Assembly (NCBI GenBank): GCA_003315655.1
Contig: NIZT01000005.1
Coordinates: 1-64,000, forward strand
From: Candidatus Methanobinarius endosymbioticus
GTDB lineage: Archaea > Methanobacteriota > Methanobacteria > Methanobacteriales > Methanobacteriaceae
DNA length: 64,000 bases
Direction: 5' to 3'
Shown here: positions 1 through 10,656 of the stretch, one piece after another
How the letters are laid out: each line of letters opens with the position of its first letter
Position numbering within the stretch: position 1 is the stretch's first letter
The notes under the pieces: model-generated
What the model saw: only the letters and a program-made list of their open reading frames with translations
The model's database searches: none
What the model was told of the DNA's origin: nothing
Position numbers and translations under genes: made by a program

Positions 1-1
1 C

Positions 2-67
2 AAAAACATAACCATCCAAGGAAAAACCAAGGACAAAGTAATATTCGACGCACAATCCCATTACTAA
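2..67 (+). pseudogene. 3' end of an adhesin-like protein fragment
   Basis: The reading frame from the window edge gives a short stretch containing KNITIQGKTKDKV and FDAQ and then stops at 65-67. It closely resembles residues encoded at 61558-61620 in another adhesin-like gene (KNITIQGNGPKEKV...IDAQ), from the early beta-helix region of such surface proteins. A full adhesin would continue for hundreds of residues, so the stop here suggests a truncated or decayed copy. Only the end is visible, so the rest of the gene cannot be judged. Confidence 0.5.
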
Positions 68-699
68 ATATTTCATAAATTACATCATTATCCTCTATTT
101 TTAAACTTTATGAGGAAACTTTAATTGTTTCATCATCTTGTTGATAAAATTGGGATATTGTTAGATTTAGATTATTAACTATGTAACTTTTTTGTTTTTT
201 TCTGTATACTTGTTTATTTTCTTTTCAATGTTTAAAAATCTTTTTTTCATCTGACATTTTTAATTCTCCTAACTAATATTATGTATTATATTTAACTCTT
301 TTTGTTAATAATATTTTTATAATTTATTTATTATATTAATAATTTATATTGTGTTTATTCTGTGTTTTCATTATTTTTATTCTAAATATTTTTTCTACAA
401 ATTCACTTATATTAACTATTTATATCTTATTAATCAATAGATTATAATAATGGTATAAAAACCCCTTAGTATATTTTTAAAAATAATACAATTTTTAATA
501 TGAAAAACTATAATAATTAATACAATAATTATTTATAGATAATAGTTGTTTATTAATTGATTATTTCTAATTATTTCTAATTATTTCTAATTATTTACTA
601 ATTAGTTATTTATTAATTATTATTCATTAATTATCATTTATATATTCAATAATATTTGATAAAATTATATCGAAATTTAATTAATTTTCACGTGATTTT
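68..699. other. AT-rich intergenic region upstream of gltX
   Basis: No coding frame is supported here. The stretch is almost pure A/T with several TATA-like sites. It holds a small 10-bp tandem repeat (561-590) and the gltX ribosome-binding site CACGTGAT just before the start at 700. No RNA gene was recognised. Confidence 0.5.
561..590. repeat. 10-bp tandem repeat, three perfect copies
   Basis: The unit TTATTTCTAA occurs three times in direct tandem, followed by a degenerate fourth copy (TTATTTACTA, 591-600). It lies about 110-140 bp upstream of gltX. There are no spacers, so it is not a CRISPR. It is probably slippage-generated. Confidence 0.7.
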
Positions 700-2391
700 A
701 TGGATGATTTAGAAAAAACAATTTATAAACATGCTCTTTCAAATGCGGTTAAACATAAAGGAAATGCTAATCCTGGAGCTGTGATGGGAGCTATTATGAG
801 TAGTGAATCTGATCTTAGAAAAGAAGCTAAAAAAATAGGTCCAATGTCTGCTAAAATAGTTGCGGAAATAAATGGTCTAACAGTTGAAGAACAAGAACAA
901 AAAATAGAGAAGCTTGGTATTGAAATAAAAAAAGAAGAAAAATCTAAAGAAAAAGAAGAAGGATTAGTTGATTTACCTGGAAAACATAAAGGAGTAGTTA
1001 TGAGATTTGCTCCTAATCCTAGTGGTCCTCTTCATATTGGACATGCAAGAGCTGCTGTTCCTAATGGGGAATATGTTGATAGATATGATGGAAAATTGAT
1101 TCTTCGTATTGAAGATACAGATCCAAAACGTATTTATCTTCCTGCTTATGATATGCTTCAAGAAGATCTTGAATGGTTAGGTATTAATATAGATGAAATT
1201 TATTATCAAAGTGATAGATTTCCTATTTATTATGAATATGCAGAAAAATTAATTGAAAATGGTGCTGCATATATGTGTACATGTGATGGGGGAGATTTCA
1301 AAAAATTAAAGGATGAATGTCAAGAATGTCCATGTAGATCTAACTCTCCAGAAAAAAATATGGAAATTTGGAATAAATTTTCAGAAATGGAACCTGGTCA
1401 AGCTGTACTTCGTATTAAAACAGATATTAAACACAAAAACCCTGCAATTCGTGATTGGGTAGCTATACGTATTGTTGAAGAAGAACACCCTCGTATTGGT
1501 ACAAAATATAGAATTTATCCAATGATGAATTTTTCTGTGGCTATAGATGATCATTTAATGGGAATGACACATGTTTTAAGGGGCAAAGATCACTTAGCTA
1601 ATAGTGAAAAGCAAAAATACCTCTATGAACATATGAATTGGGAAGTACCTGAATTCATCCATTATGGAAGGCTTAAAATGGAAGATATTGCACTTAGTAC
1701 TTCTAAAGCTCTAGCTGGAATTGAAGAAGGAAAATATTCTGGTTGGGATGATCCTAGATTAGGAACTCTTAGAGCTATAGCTAGAAGAGGGATTCAAAAC
1801 AAAACTATCCATGATTTAATGGTGGAAATTGGGATTAAAATGTCTGATTCAGCTATTAGTTGGAAAAAAATATATGGCCTAAATAGAAATAATTTAGAAG
1901 AAAAGGCAAATCGTTATTTCTTTGTTCTTAATCCAAAGAAAGTGGAAATAACTGGATTAGATAATATTTTTGATGAAAATTTTGATGAAGAAATAATCGA
2001 AAGACCTTTACATCCAGACCATCTAGAGAGGGGAAATAGAAAACTTGTTTTTGATGGTGATGTTTATATTCCTAAAGCTGACTTTACAAATGGTATTACT
2101 CGTTTAATGGATGCAATAAACATTAATATTGATGAAAATAATGTTAGTTATAATAGTAAAACCTTTGAAGAAGCAAGAAAATTAAAAGCTAGAATAATTC
2201 AATGGGTTCCAGCTAATGACAATATTAAAGCAAAAATAGTGATGGATGATGCTTCTATTGTAGAAGGTCTTTGTGAAATCAAATGTATGAATCTTAAAAT
2301 AGGAGATATATTGCAATTCGAAAGATTTGGATTTGTAAGACTTGATGAAATAGCTGCTGATGAATTGATATTCTATTTTGCTCATAAATAA
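700..2391 (+). CDS. gltX: glutamyl-tRNA synthetase, archaeal type
   Basis: This cytoplasmic enzyme charges tRNA-Glu (and in most archaea also tRNA-Gln, for later amidation) with glutamate. The 563-residue length fits archaeal GluRS. It has an N-terminal helical extension (about 1-90), the class I HIGH motif in PSGPLHIGHARAAV (about residues 108-120) and a KMSKS-equivalent LSTSK near residues 332-336. A cysteine-rich patch (CTCDGG...CQECPC, about 193-212) follows the catalytic core, and the C-terminal half is the archaeal/eukaryotic-type beta-barrel anticodon domain. The start is supported by GTGAT three bases upstream of the ATG. Long flanking gaps suggest it is monocistronic. The gene looks intact. 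Confidence 0.95.
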   Translation: MDDLEKTIYKHALSNAVKHKGNANPGAVMGAIMSSESDLRKEAKKIGPMSAKIVAEINGLTVEEQEQKIEKLGIEIKKEEKSKEKEEGLVDLPGKHKGVVMRFAPNPSGPLHIGHARAAVPNGEYVDRYDGKLILRIEDTDPKRIYLPAYDMLQEDLEWLGINIDEIYYQSDRFPIYYEYAEKLIENGAAYMCTCDGGDFKKLKDECQECPCRSNSPEKNMEIWNKFSEMEPGQAVLRIKTDIKHKNPAIRDWVAIRIVEEEHPRIGTKYRIYPMMNFSVAIDDHLMGMTHVLRGKDHLANSEKQKYLYEHMNWEVPEFIHYGRLKMEDIALSTSKALAGIEEGKYSGWDDPRLGTLRAIARRGIQNKTIHDLMVEIGIKMSDSAISWKKIYGLNRNNLEEKANRYFFVLNPKKVEITGLDNIFDENFDEEIIERPLHPDHLERGNRKLVFDGDVYIPKADFTNGITRLMDAININIDENNVSYNSKTFEEARKLKARIIQWVPANDNIKAKIVMDDASIVEGLCEIKCMNLKIGDILQFERFGFVRLDEIAADELIFYFAHK

Positions 2392-2752
2392 TTTATTATT
2401 TCACATTTCTATTTTTTTATTTTATTTTTATATTATTTTTATTTTTCATATTTAATTAACTACCAAACGTTAGTTAGATTAATATTTTCTTTATATTTTT
2501 CCTATTTTATATAAAAAAAATAGATTAATATTATAATTATATTTAATATAAAAATTATAATAATAAAAACTTAAGAATAGTAGTTTAATATTTAAAATAT
2601 TTATTGTTAATTTAAAATATTATTGTTAATTAAAATTTTTTATAAAATAATTTTATTAAATCTATTCATGAATAGAATATTATAATCGAATAAATATTAA
2701 TAATTAATGAATTAATAATTAAAAATAAAAATAAAAAGAATTTTAATAGAAT
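2392..2752. other. AT-rich intergenic region between convergent genes
   Basis: This is the space between the converging 3' ends of gltX and the membrane protein on the minus strand. T-rich tracts just after the gltX stop are compatible with archaeal oligo-T termination. No coding or clearly structured element was found. Confidence 0.4.
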
Positions 2753-3787
2753 TTAAAATACTTTTTTAATATCAGAAAAACTTATCCATTTTTCTTGAGC
2801 TCTATATTTTACTCTTATATTTTCGTGTTTGATTTCTAATATTCTACTGGAATAACTTTCTCCATTATAATTGAATATTATATCATCTCCCACTTTTAGA
2901 TTATAAGATTTTCCTCCAATTACTACTTGTTCACCCATAGCAAAAACTTCCTGATGTTCTAATGGCTCTTTTTCATAAGAATTATAATTTTCTGATGTAA
3001 TATCAGAGTTATATTCATTTTCATTAATTTGGTAGGAGTTAAAATATTCTTCATCATTTTTGTTAATATTTTCGTATTTATCATAATTAGATGAGTAATA
3101 TTCATTTTTGGTTTCATAGTCATTTTGTTGATAATTTGAATCTTCTGATTTTGTAATTCTAAAATTACTATCATTATTTTCTCTTAAATCCATATTGTCG
3201 ATATTATCAATGTTATTATTTCTAGAATTATCATTGAAATTTGTATTATTTAATTCATTATCATCATTATTTTTAGGATTGTAATCATAATTATAATCAT
3301 CAAAATCAAAATATTGGAAACTTTCTATATCTTCTAAGTTGTCTTGATTATCATATTCTTCATTTTCAAAGTTATCAAGATTACTTTGTTTATTTTCATT
3401 AATATTATCATTCATTCCCACATTTTCGGTTTGGATATATGAAACATTTTCTTGTTTTTCATATTCTTTGCTCATGATATCTTGATGTTTAGTGTGCATT
3501 GGTTCTTGAAATACTTTACTGGCAATTCCATTATTCAATTCTTTTTTTTTACTCATAGGTTCTTCCCATGATTTGGTTACAAAACCATGCTCATTTGAAT
3601 CCTCTGTTTCTACAATATCATCATTAATAGGTTCTTCCCAATGTTTACTAATTATTGAGGGAAGTTCGTCTGACAAATCTGAAACTTCAGGATCTTTGTA
3701 GAATAATTTAACTAGTATAATAGCTATTATTCCGATCACAGCTATTGTAATAATTATTGGAAGTGTTATAGGATTCATTCTTATCAT
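2753..3787 (-). CDS. single-pass membrane protein with acidic Asn-rich linker
   Basis: I do not recognise the family. An N-terminal hydrophobic helix (about residues 5-28) anchors the protein. It is followed by three imperfect repeats around residues 49-100 (KHWEEPI, KSWEEPM, KVFQEPM), then about 170 residues of low-complexity Asn/Asp/Glu/Tyr-rich sequence. A compact C-terminal domain (about 282-344, from VFAMGEQVVIGGKS to SFSDIKKVF) looks like a small beta-barrel of the KOW or Tudor kind. The composition suggests an anchored protein with a flexible tether, but topology and function are inference. The start may be the ATG at 3787 or the fourth codon (3778); neither has a clear ribosome-binding site. 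Confidence 0.7.
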   Translation of the reverse strand: MIRMNPITLPIIITIAVIGIIAIILVKLFYKDPEVSDLSDELPSIISKHWEEPINDDIVETEDSNEHGFVTKSWEEPMSKKKELNNGIASKVFQEPMHTKHQDIMSKEYEKQENVSYIQTENVGMNDNINENKQSNLDNFENEEYDNQDNLEDIESFQYFDFDDYNYDYNPKNNDDNELNNTNFNDNSRNNNIDNIDNMDLRENNDSNFRITKSEDSNYQQNDYETKNEYYSSNYDKYENINKNDEEYFNSYQINENEYNSDITSENYNSYEKEPLEHQEVFAMGEQVVIGGKSYNLKVGDDIIFNYNGESYSSRILEIKHENIRVKYRAQEKWISFSDIKKVF

Positions 3788-4288
3788 TGATTTTGCAATT
3801 GGTTTATTATTTCAAATATTTTTAATTATATTAGTAAAATACATTTTTCTTAACATCTATTCAATTATATCATAATTAATAACATTAATCATAATATTAA
3901 TGTATTCATAATAGTTAATTATTATTGTTATTATATTAACATTTGTATATTAATAAATTTGTGCATGTTAATAAAATTAATTTTTAATAATTTATTATTA
4001 GTGTAATTATCTTATTTTAGTTTATTTTTTATTTTATTTATTTATTTTAAATTTCTTAATTTTTACTAATTTGAGGATTTATTTTAAAATTAAAATTATT
4101 ATTAAATAGAAGTAACTATAATGATTAAAAAAAATTTATTAGATACTTTTTACAAAATAATAATGTTATTTGATTATTATAATAATAATTATATAGGGTA
4201 TAATTAAAAAATATGGTAAAATATTTTTTAATGACATTTTAATGATATGACACTAAATAATCAGGTATCCAATTATGGTGGACGATTT
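3788..4288. other. AT-rich intergenic region between divergent genes
   Basis: Divergent promoter region for the membrane protein (minus) and dapL (plus). TATA-like sequences such as ATTATATAGGG near 4187 are present. No coding frame or stable hairpin stands out. Confidence 0.4.
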
Positions 4289-5525
4289 ATGAGTGTAAAA
4301 ATTAACGAAAATTATCTTTTATTACAAAATAGCTATTTATTTATTGAAATTGCTAGAAGAGTGGAAAAATTTCAACAAGAAAATCCTGAAAAAGATATTA
4401 TACGCATGGGTATCGGTGATGTGACCAAACCTTTAACAAAAACTGTTTTAAATGCATTAAAAATGCTGTTAATGAAACGAGGACTGAAAAAACTTTTATG
4501 GGTCATGGTCCTGAGCAAGGTTATTCATTTTTAGCTGAATCAATCATTAAAAATGATTTTAATCCATTAGGAATAGACTTCAATACTGATGAAGTGTTTA
4601 TTAGTGATGGATCAAAGTGTGATGTTGGTAATATACAAGAAATCTTTGGTTTAGATAATAAAATAGCTATAACTGATCCTGTATATCCAGTTTATGTGGA
4701 TACTAATGTTATGGGTGGAATAGCTGGAAATCTTAATGATAATGGGATGTATGATGGATTAGTTTATCTTCCTTGTGTTGAAAAAAACAATTTTATTCCA
4801 GAATTACCAAAAGAAGATGTTGATATTATTTATCTTTGTTTTCCTAATAATCCTACTGGTACAACTCTTACTAAAGATCAATTAACTAAATTTGTTGATC
4901 ATGCTAGAAAAAAACGATTCAATAATTCTTTTTGATGCAGCATATGAAAAATTTATCATTGAAAATGATGTTCCACATAGTATTTATGAAATTGATGGGA
5001 TTAAAAAAGTATCTATTGAATTTAGAATTTTAACTAAAACAGCTGGATTTACTGGAACTAGATGTGCATATACAGTTGTTCCTAAAGATCTTAAGGCTAT
5101 TGATAATAATGGAAATAAGCAATCTTTGAATGAATTGTGGAATAGAAGACAAACAACCAAATTTAATGGTGTTTCTTATCCAGTTCAAAAAGCTGCTGAA
5201 GCTACTTATACATCTGAAGGAAAAAAAGAGATACAGGATAATATTGATTATTATATGACAAATTCTAAAATAATTCGAAAAAATTTAACAAAAATAGGAC
5301 TTAATGTTTATGGTGGTATTAATTCTCCATATATCTGGGTTAAAAATCCTAATAACATGAATTCATGGGATTTTTTTTGACCTACTTTTAAATGAAACTA
5401 ATGTAGTAGGTACTCCTGGTGCAGGTTTTGGGCTGAGTGGGGAAGGATATTTAAGATTTACAGCTTTTAACACCTTAGACAATATTAAAAATGCAATGAA
5501 AAGAATTTCTGAACTATCTTTTTAA
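4289..5525 (+). pseudogene. dapL: LL-diaminopimelate aminotransferase, frameshifted
   Basis: DapL makes LL-diaminopimelate from tetrahydrodipicolinate and glutamate in lysine synthesis. The start ATG at 4289 follows GGTGG by 7 nt and gives [18 protein letters not shown], the family's normal N-terminus. Conserved blocks are spread over three frames: [72 protein letters not shown] and a C-terminal [13 protein letters not shown]. Three single-base changes break it: one A missing in the A-run near 4458, one A extra in A7 near 4911, one T extra in T8 near 5373. All are in homopolymers, so sequencing error is a real alternative to gene loss. Otherwise the sequence is full length and well conserved. 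Confidence 0.85.
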
Positions 5526-5847
5526 TAAAATGAACTATTTAAGGATATATTTTATAATATTGATTAAAAGTTAATATCTTTATATTTTATTAATAATTTT
5601 CATATTATTAAGTAGTTTTAATATATTTATTACTTAAATTTTTAGTTTTAAATTTTCATCGTTTTAATTCATTTATTTTTTATTTTTTTAATTATTAAGA
5701 ATTTAATTTAAGAGTTTAATATAATTTAATTATTAAATGTTAATATTAAAACTATAAATATATTTATTATGGGAAATGTTATTTGAAATATTATTATTGT
5801 TAGGAAATATTTTATAAGGAAATGATTTTTTGTTCAATGGAGAACAC
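5526..5847. other. AT-rich intergenic region
   Basis: No gene is seen. It ends in the ribosome-binding site GGAG (5839-5842) for the next gene. TATA-like sequences are frequent and not diagnostic. Confidence 0.4.
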
Positions 5848-7428
5848 ATGACTTTTTGGTTAGACAGTGCAGAAAGAACCGAATTTCTATCTCTTAAAGA
5901 TGGAATAGAAGTTGACGTGATTATAATCGGAGGAGGAATAGCTGGAATATCAACTGCTTTCATGCTTAAACAACAAAGATATAAAGTAGCTTTAATCGAA
6001 GTTAATTGTATTGTACGGGATATTACTTCAGGAACAACAGCTAAAATCACATTTACTTCAAGTTTAATTTATGGAAGTATATTATCTAAATTTGGAAAAA
6101 GTTTTGCATTAAAATTTTATAAAGCTAACTTAGATGCTTTTAATACAATTAAAAATATATTGGAGGAAAATAATATTGATTGCGAATATCGAAATTCTCC
6201 TCTTTATCTATATGCTTCAAATGAAAGATATTTTGTATTGATTCAAAAAGAACATGAATCATTAACTGAACTAGGGATTGATTCAGAGTTGGTGGATGAT
6301 CTTCCTAGTCCTCATAATGGTTTTGGAATTTGTCATGAAAATCAGGCTGAATTATATCCTAAAAAATATCTAAATTTTTTATCTCATTATATTGATGGTG
6401 ATGGTTCCTTTATTTTTGAAAAAACAAGAGTTTTAAATGTAGAAGATATTGATGAAACAGATTTAAATAATAATATTGCGGAAAATAATAAAAATAACAA
6501 AAATAATAAGAATAATAAAAAAATAACTCTTTAAAAAAGATTACTATTTATAAAGGGGATATATTTAGAAACTTTGTAGTTGTAACTACGAATGCACCAA
6601 TTTATGATCCAGATTTTGTATGTAATTTTATGTATCAAAATAAATCATATGTAGTAGGACTTTATCCTAAAAAACACATAGTATGGGTATGTTTGTAGAT
6701 ATAGATCCATTTTATTCTTTTAGAACAACTCCAACAAAAAAGGAGAAATGCTTATTGTTGGTGGGGAACATCATAGTATTGGTGAAATAGATAATACTTG
6801 GGGCTGTTATAAAAGACTAATCGATTATGTTGAAGAAACATTTGATACAGAAGAAGTAGAATATTTTTGGTCAAATCAAGATAATAAAACTGAAGATGGA
6901 GTTTCTATAATCGGTGAAACATCTCATAAAGGAGTTTATATAGCTACTGGTTTTAATAGTTGGGGAATGACAACTGGAACATTAGCTGCTAATATAATTT
7001 CTCAAATGATTTTAGATAAATCTAATAAAATTAGAGATCCTAATGATCTAGATATTAATATTGATTATTATATGGCTATATTTGATCCTAAAAGATTTAA
7101 AGATAGAAAAAAACCTAAAAATCTTAAAATAACAAAAATTATAATTTAAGCAATGAGCTAACTGAAAAAGAATCAAAATATTTAAAAGATAATTTAATGA
7201 ATTTAGAACATGAAAAAGCTAAAATAATTAATATTAATGATAAATCTATAGCTATTTATAAAGATGTTGATTCCAATGTTTATGCTGTAAGTTCAAGATC
7301 TACTCATAGTAATTGTGAACTTGTTTGGAATACGGCTGAAAAATCATGGGAATGTCCTGAACTTGGATCAAAATTTAGTTATGATGGAAAAGTCCATCCA
7401 TGGGCCTGCAATTCATGATTTGAAATAA
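5848..7428 (+). pseudogene. FAD-dependent oxidoreductase with degenerate Rieske domain
   Basis: The intact ancestor would be an oxidoreductase of the DAO/glycine-oxidase fold fused to a C-terminal Rieske [2Fe-2S] domain. The ATG at 5848 follows GGAG. The dinucleotide-binding motif VIIIGGGIAGISTAF is intact, and the middle carries an Asn/Lys-rich insert near 6465-6525. The frame is lost near 6530, 6680, 6738 and 7395. The Rieske domain reads STHSNCELVW and WECPELGSKFSYDGKV. Against the family pattern C-x-H...C-x2-H, the first Cys is Ser and the last His is Leu, so the cluster could not form even if the frames were repaired. This argues for true decay. The ancestral stop is at 7426-7428. Confidence 0.8.
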
Positions 7429-7501
7429 TATATAAAAATAGGAAATAATTAAAGAGCAACATTCTGAAAATATTTAAAAAATAGCTAAATTATAAACTAT
7501 T

Positions 7502-7982
7502 CTAGAAAATTCCTGCAGCTATTAATGTATTAACCACATTGAAATTCATGAAATTATATAAATGATCTACTTTATGTTTTGCATAAGATTCATATGTTTT
7601 TGGATTTGGGTTTCCTTGTGTATAAACCAAAATAAGTTTCTTATCATCAAAGTTTTTTGTTTTACTATTGAATACACTGTAAAATCTATCTGTAAATAAT
7701 TTGGTTTGGGATGAAACTTCTCCATAATATATTGGAGATCCAATAATAATATAATCTGCGTTTTTAATTTCATTATGTAGTTTATTCACATCATCGTCTA
7801 AATCACAGCTTTCATTTTCTTTACAATATCCACAATCTTGACAAGGATTTATATTTAATTCATTTAAAGTGAAAAGTTTAGTATCATAATTATCTTCTTT
7901 TGCTTTATTGAGTATTTTATTAAGAATTGTGTTTGTACTTCCGGTCCTTGTTAGGACTTCCTGAAAAACCTATTACTTTCAT
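7502..7982 (-). pseudogene. iron-sulfur flavoprotein (NADPH-dependent FMN reductase family), frameshifted
   Basis: The start at 7982 has a perfect GGTGAT-N3-ATG signal and gives MKVIGFSGSPNK, the flavodoxin-fold phosphate loop. The next frame carries NPCQDCGYCKENESCDLDD, the compact C-x2-C-x2-C-x5-C motif that binds [4Fe-4S] in the Isf family, then ADYIIIGSPIYYGEVSSQTK, the FMN-contacting loop. A single extra C near 7942 breaks the frame after codon 13. The C-terminus stops at AAGIF, perhaps 20 residues short of typical homologs. In methanogens Isf proteins take part in electron transfer and oxidant defence. It may be a recent pseudogene or a sequencing error. Confidence 0.8.
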
Positions 7983-8475
7983 GTTATCACCAAAATAATT
8001 ATAAAAAAATTCAATAAGTATGTATATTAGCTAATTAATACAATTTTTATTTTAAATGCTTTATTTTAATATTTTTTATTTAAATATTTCTAAAATTTTT
8101 ATTATTAGCTATTGTTATTTTTCTTATTTTATTCCCCCTTTTAATATAGTTTTCCCATTAGTATTATATAAATTTAACTTAGTAATATTTTTCATGATAA
8201 TATAAGATATAAAAATTATTAATATCGAAAATGATTATATTAATTAAAAATAATTATGCACTGATTATTTACTAAAATTATATTTAATGATAATAAGTTT
8301 TACAAACAAATAATTAATATCAAATAAATTAATAAAATGATATATTAAAATAGTAATATTAAAATTAATAATATATAGATATTTATAAATATATAATAGT
8401 TCTAAATTAGATCTATAAATCAATTATATGATTAAAATGATATTAGAATAATTTTCTATTAGTAGGAGGGTTTAT
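7983..8475. other. AT-rich intergenic region between divergent genes
   Basis: It serves as the upstream region of the flavoprotein (minus) and the TipAS-like gene (plus). It ends in a strong ribosome-binding site AGGAGGG (8464-8470). No coding frame was found. Confidence 0.4.
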
Positions 8476-8893
8476 ATAGTTACAGATAAAGATCTTTTTG
8501 ATGGAATAGATGAAAATAATCAGAAAAAGTATAAAAAAGATATTATCAATCGATATGGAAGAAGATCATTTAAAAAAGCTAACAAACAAATTAAAAAAAT
8601 GAGCTCTGGAGAATGGGAAAAATACCAATCAAATCTTAACAATATAATTCAAGATATAGCTAACTCAATGAATGATAATGAATACAATTCAAAAAAAAAT
8701 TCAAAAATTAATAGCTAAACATTTTAAATTAGTTGGAACATTAAATCCTATTACAAAAGAATCCTATATTGAATTAACTGATCTTTACTCAGAACATGAA
8801 GATTTTATAACTTTCTTTGATAATTATAATAAAGGACTTTCTGAATTTATGTCTAAACCAATGATATATTTTGCTAATAATGATCAAGATTAA
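8476..8893 (+). pseudogene. TipAS-like antibiotic-recognition domain protein, frameshifted, no normal start codon
   Basis: The translation KKYKKDIINRYGRRSFKKA, then KMSSGEWEKYQSN, then a second-frame part with AKHFKLVGTL and ESYIELTDLYSEHEDFITFF, follows the all-helical TipAS fold. That fold is the ligand-binding part of TipA-type MerR regulators, here without a DNA-binding domain. AGGAGGG at 8464-8470 predicts a start near 8476, but the codon there is ATA and no ATG, GTG or TTG lies nearby. A one-base shift in the A9 run near 8691-8699 separates the halves. It heads a group of small soluble proteins (to 12.3 kb). Confidence 0.65.
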
Positions 8894-9040
8894 TAATTTA
8901 TTTTCGATATTCTTTTTTATTTAAATTTTTTCTTTTTACTTAGCTTTACTTGGTTTTTTACCTTATTCTCTTATTTTTTTCAATTTTTAACTATGTTTTA
9001 ATCAGTAATTATATATACTGATTTATATTAATAATAATTC

Positions 9041-9724
9041 ATGAAAGAAAAGGCAATTGAAATAGAAAAATCAGATTCATTTCAAAAAATATTCACAAAA
9101 TATGGAGCTTTTGCTTTAGATAAACAAGAAAGTTTATTTGAAGTTATTGGAGATAATATTGGAGAGTTAGATATAGATAACGGAACAATTTCATTTGGAG
9201 AGGAACTTGAATTTCCTATTCAAATAATTGGTACATTATCTAATGAAACTAGTAAATGGCATTGGGCATGGGACAATGAAGAAGTTGGAATTCCTAAAAA
9301 TCTAGTTAAAGAAGCTGAAGATGTAAAAAAAATCGGTGAAAAATATGATATAGGCCAATTCACTACTGATATATTTGATGCAGACCTTCTTGAATCGCAT
9401 ATAATAGCTATGACTGTTTCAGGTATAATGAATGATGATGCTTATTACGCTGTTGATTTTGATGATATTGTTTTCTTTGTAACTATTAAATCTGATAAAA
9501 TTCCTCATGTTGAATCTATAGAGAGATTTATTAACACCTATGATAAATTTCAAAAAGAATTTGATGTTAAAGGAAGACTTGCATTTGAAGGTTACACAAA
9601 ATTAAGAGGATATCAATATAAAGAAAGAGAAGAGTTTTCCGTTGCAAAAATAGGCGAATCCAGAGTTATAGTTGGATTTACAGATAGATGCAATGTAAAT
9701 CTTATTCAAACAATGTTAGGATAA
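9041..9724 (+). CDS. DUF6882-like protein
   Basis: An intact 227-residue soluble protein without signal peptide or membrane segment. The block SKWHWAWDNEEVGIPKNLV (about residues 70-89) and the later acidic, aromatic DAYYAVDFDDIVFFVTI match my recollection of the DUF6882 family, whose function is unknown. The ATG has no good ribosome-binding site; an AT-rich promoter lies directly upstream, so it may be leaderless. Its neighbours are other small soluble proteins of unknown role, and no operon is obvious because about 200 bp separate it from the next gene. The family name is moderately sure; no activity can be read from the sequence. Confidence 0.6.
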   Translation: MKEKAIEIEKSDSFQKIFTKYGAFALDKQESLFEVIGDNIGELDIDNGTISFGEELEFPIQIIGTLSNETSKWHWAWDNEEVGIPKNLVKEAEDVKKIGEKYDIGQFTTDIFDADLLESHIIAMTVSGIMNDDAYYAVDFDDIVFFVTIKSDKIPHVESIERFINTYDKFQKEFDVKGRLAFEGYTKLRGYQYKEREEFSVAKIGESRVIVGFTDRCNVNLIQTMLG

Positions 9725-9932
9725 TTTTATTCTTTTTTCTTTTATTAAGATAATCCTAATATTTTATTTTTATATGCTGTATAATTTTGTTATTAAATTT
9801 TTATTTAAATATTATCTAAATATTTATTTAAGTATTTATTGAACTAGAATATATTTTATATTAATATTCATATGCTCTATACTAATCTTATAATGATATT
9901 CAATATTTTAGTCAATTTAAAATCGTGATTTC

Positions 9933-10559
9933 ATGAATAAAGAATTAATCGAATATATATCAATAGAAGTATCTATTTTAATCAATTCAGGATTTTATAA
10001 TAAAGATGAAATTCTAGAAATTATAGAAGAACAATTTATTGATGAAGATATTTCTTTAAATGAAATTAAGACAATTATTTTTGATAAATATAATAAAAAA
10101 ATTGAAGCTGAAGCAAATTGGGAAGAAAAAACTGATTTTGATAAACTTAAAAATTGTTTTAATCATCTTAATAATAAAAGCATTTTAATGATACATAATG
10201 CAGGATATTCTGTAGATGAAGGAGTTCATGACTCTTTTGAAGTGTTTCATCATCTTCAAATCAAAAATATAGTTCCAGAAGGATTTTGTTTTTATCATTT
10301 TCAAGATATTGAGTATGCATTAGAATCCAATATACTAAGCTTAGCTTTTGAAGATTTTCAAAATAATAAGGAAAAATCTTTAAAAATAGGTAAATTAATA
10401 GTTAAAACTCTATATAACAATGATTTCATAGTAAAATGGAATGAAGATATAAATTCACCTATCAAAATCAATCCATTCCATTGGAAAAAGAGATTGGATG
10501 ATGATGAATATGAAATGGAAGGAGCATACAATTCTTTTTTAGATAAATCTGAAAATTAA
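9933..10559 (+). CDS. DUF6891-like protein
   Basis: An intact 208-residue soluble protein. The start is firm: GTGAT lies three bases before the ATG. The N-terminal 60 residues are helical and acidic. The rest carries the DUF6891-type blocks LNNKSILMIHNAGYSVDEG, GFCFYHFQDIEYAL, LSLAFEDF and FIVKWNEDINSPIKINPFHW. Function is unknown. It sits beside the DUF6882-like gene, suggesting acquired accessory genes, but a functional link is inference. Alternatives are few because no enzymatic motif is visible. Confidence 0.6.
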   Translation: MNKELIEYISIEVSILINSGFYNKDEILEIIEEQFIDEDISLNEIKTIIFDKYNKKIEAEANWEEKTDFDKLKNCFNHLNNKSILMIHNAGYSVDEGVHDSFEVFHHLQIKNIVPEGFCFYHFQDIEYALESNILSLAFEDFQNNKEKSLKIGKLIVKTLYNNDFIVKWNEDINSPIKINPFHWKKRLDDDEYEMEGAYNSFLDKSEN

Positions 10560-10656
10560 TTTTAAAAGTAGTATTAAATTTATTAAATATAATTAATAGT
10601 AATAAAACGTGATTAGATAAATTTATTAATTTATATTAAGTAATTATTGGACAACA

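Noticed and set aside
541-610. 10-bp repeats as a possible CRISPR
   Set aside because: The units are directly adjacent, 10 bp long and have no unique spacers; no cas gene is in the window.
4440-5400. Programmed frameshifting to express dapL
   Set aside because: Three separate shifts in different directions without a slippery heptamer plus stimulator pattern; decay or read error is simpler.
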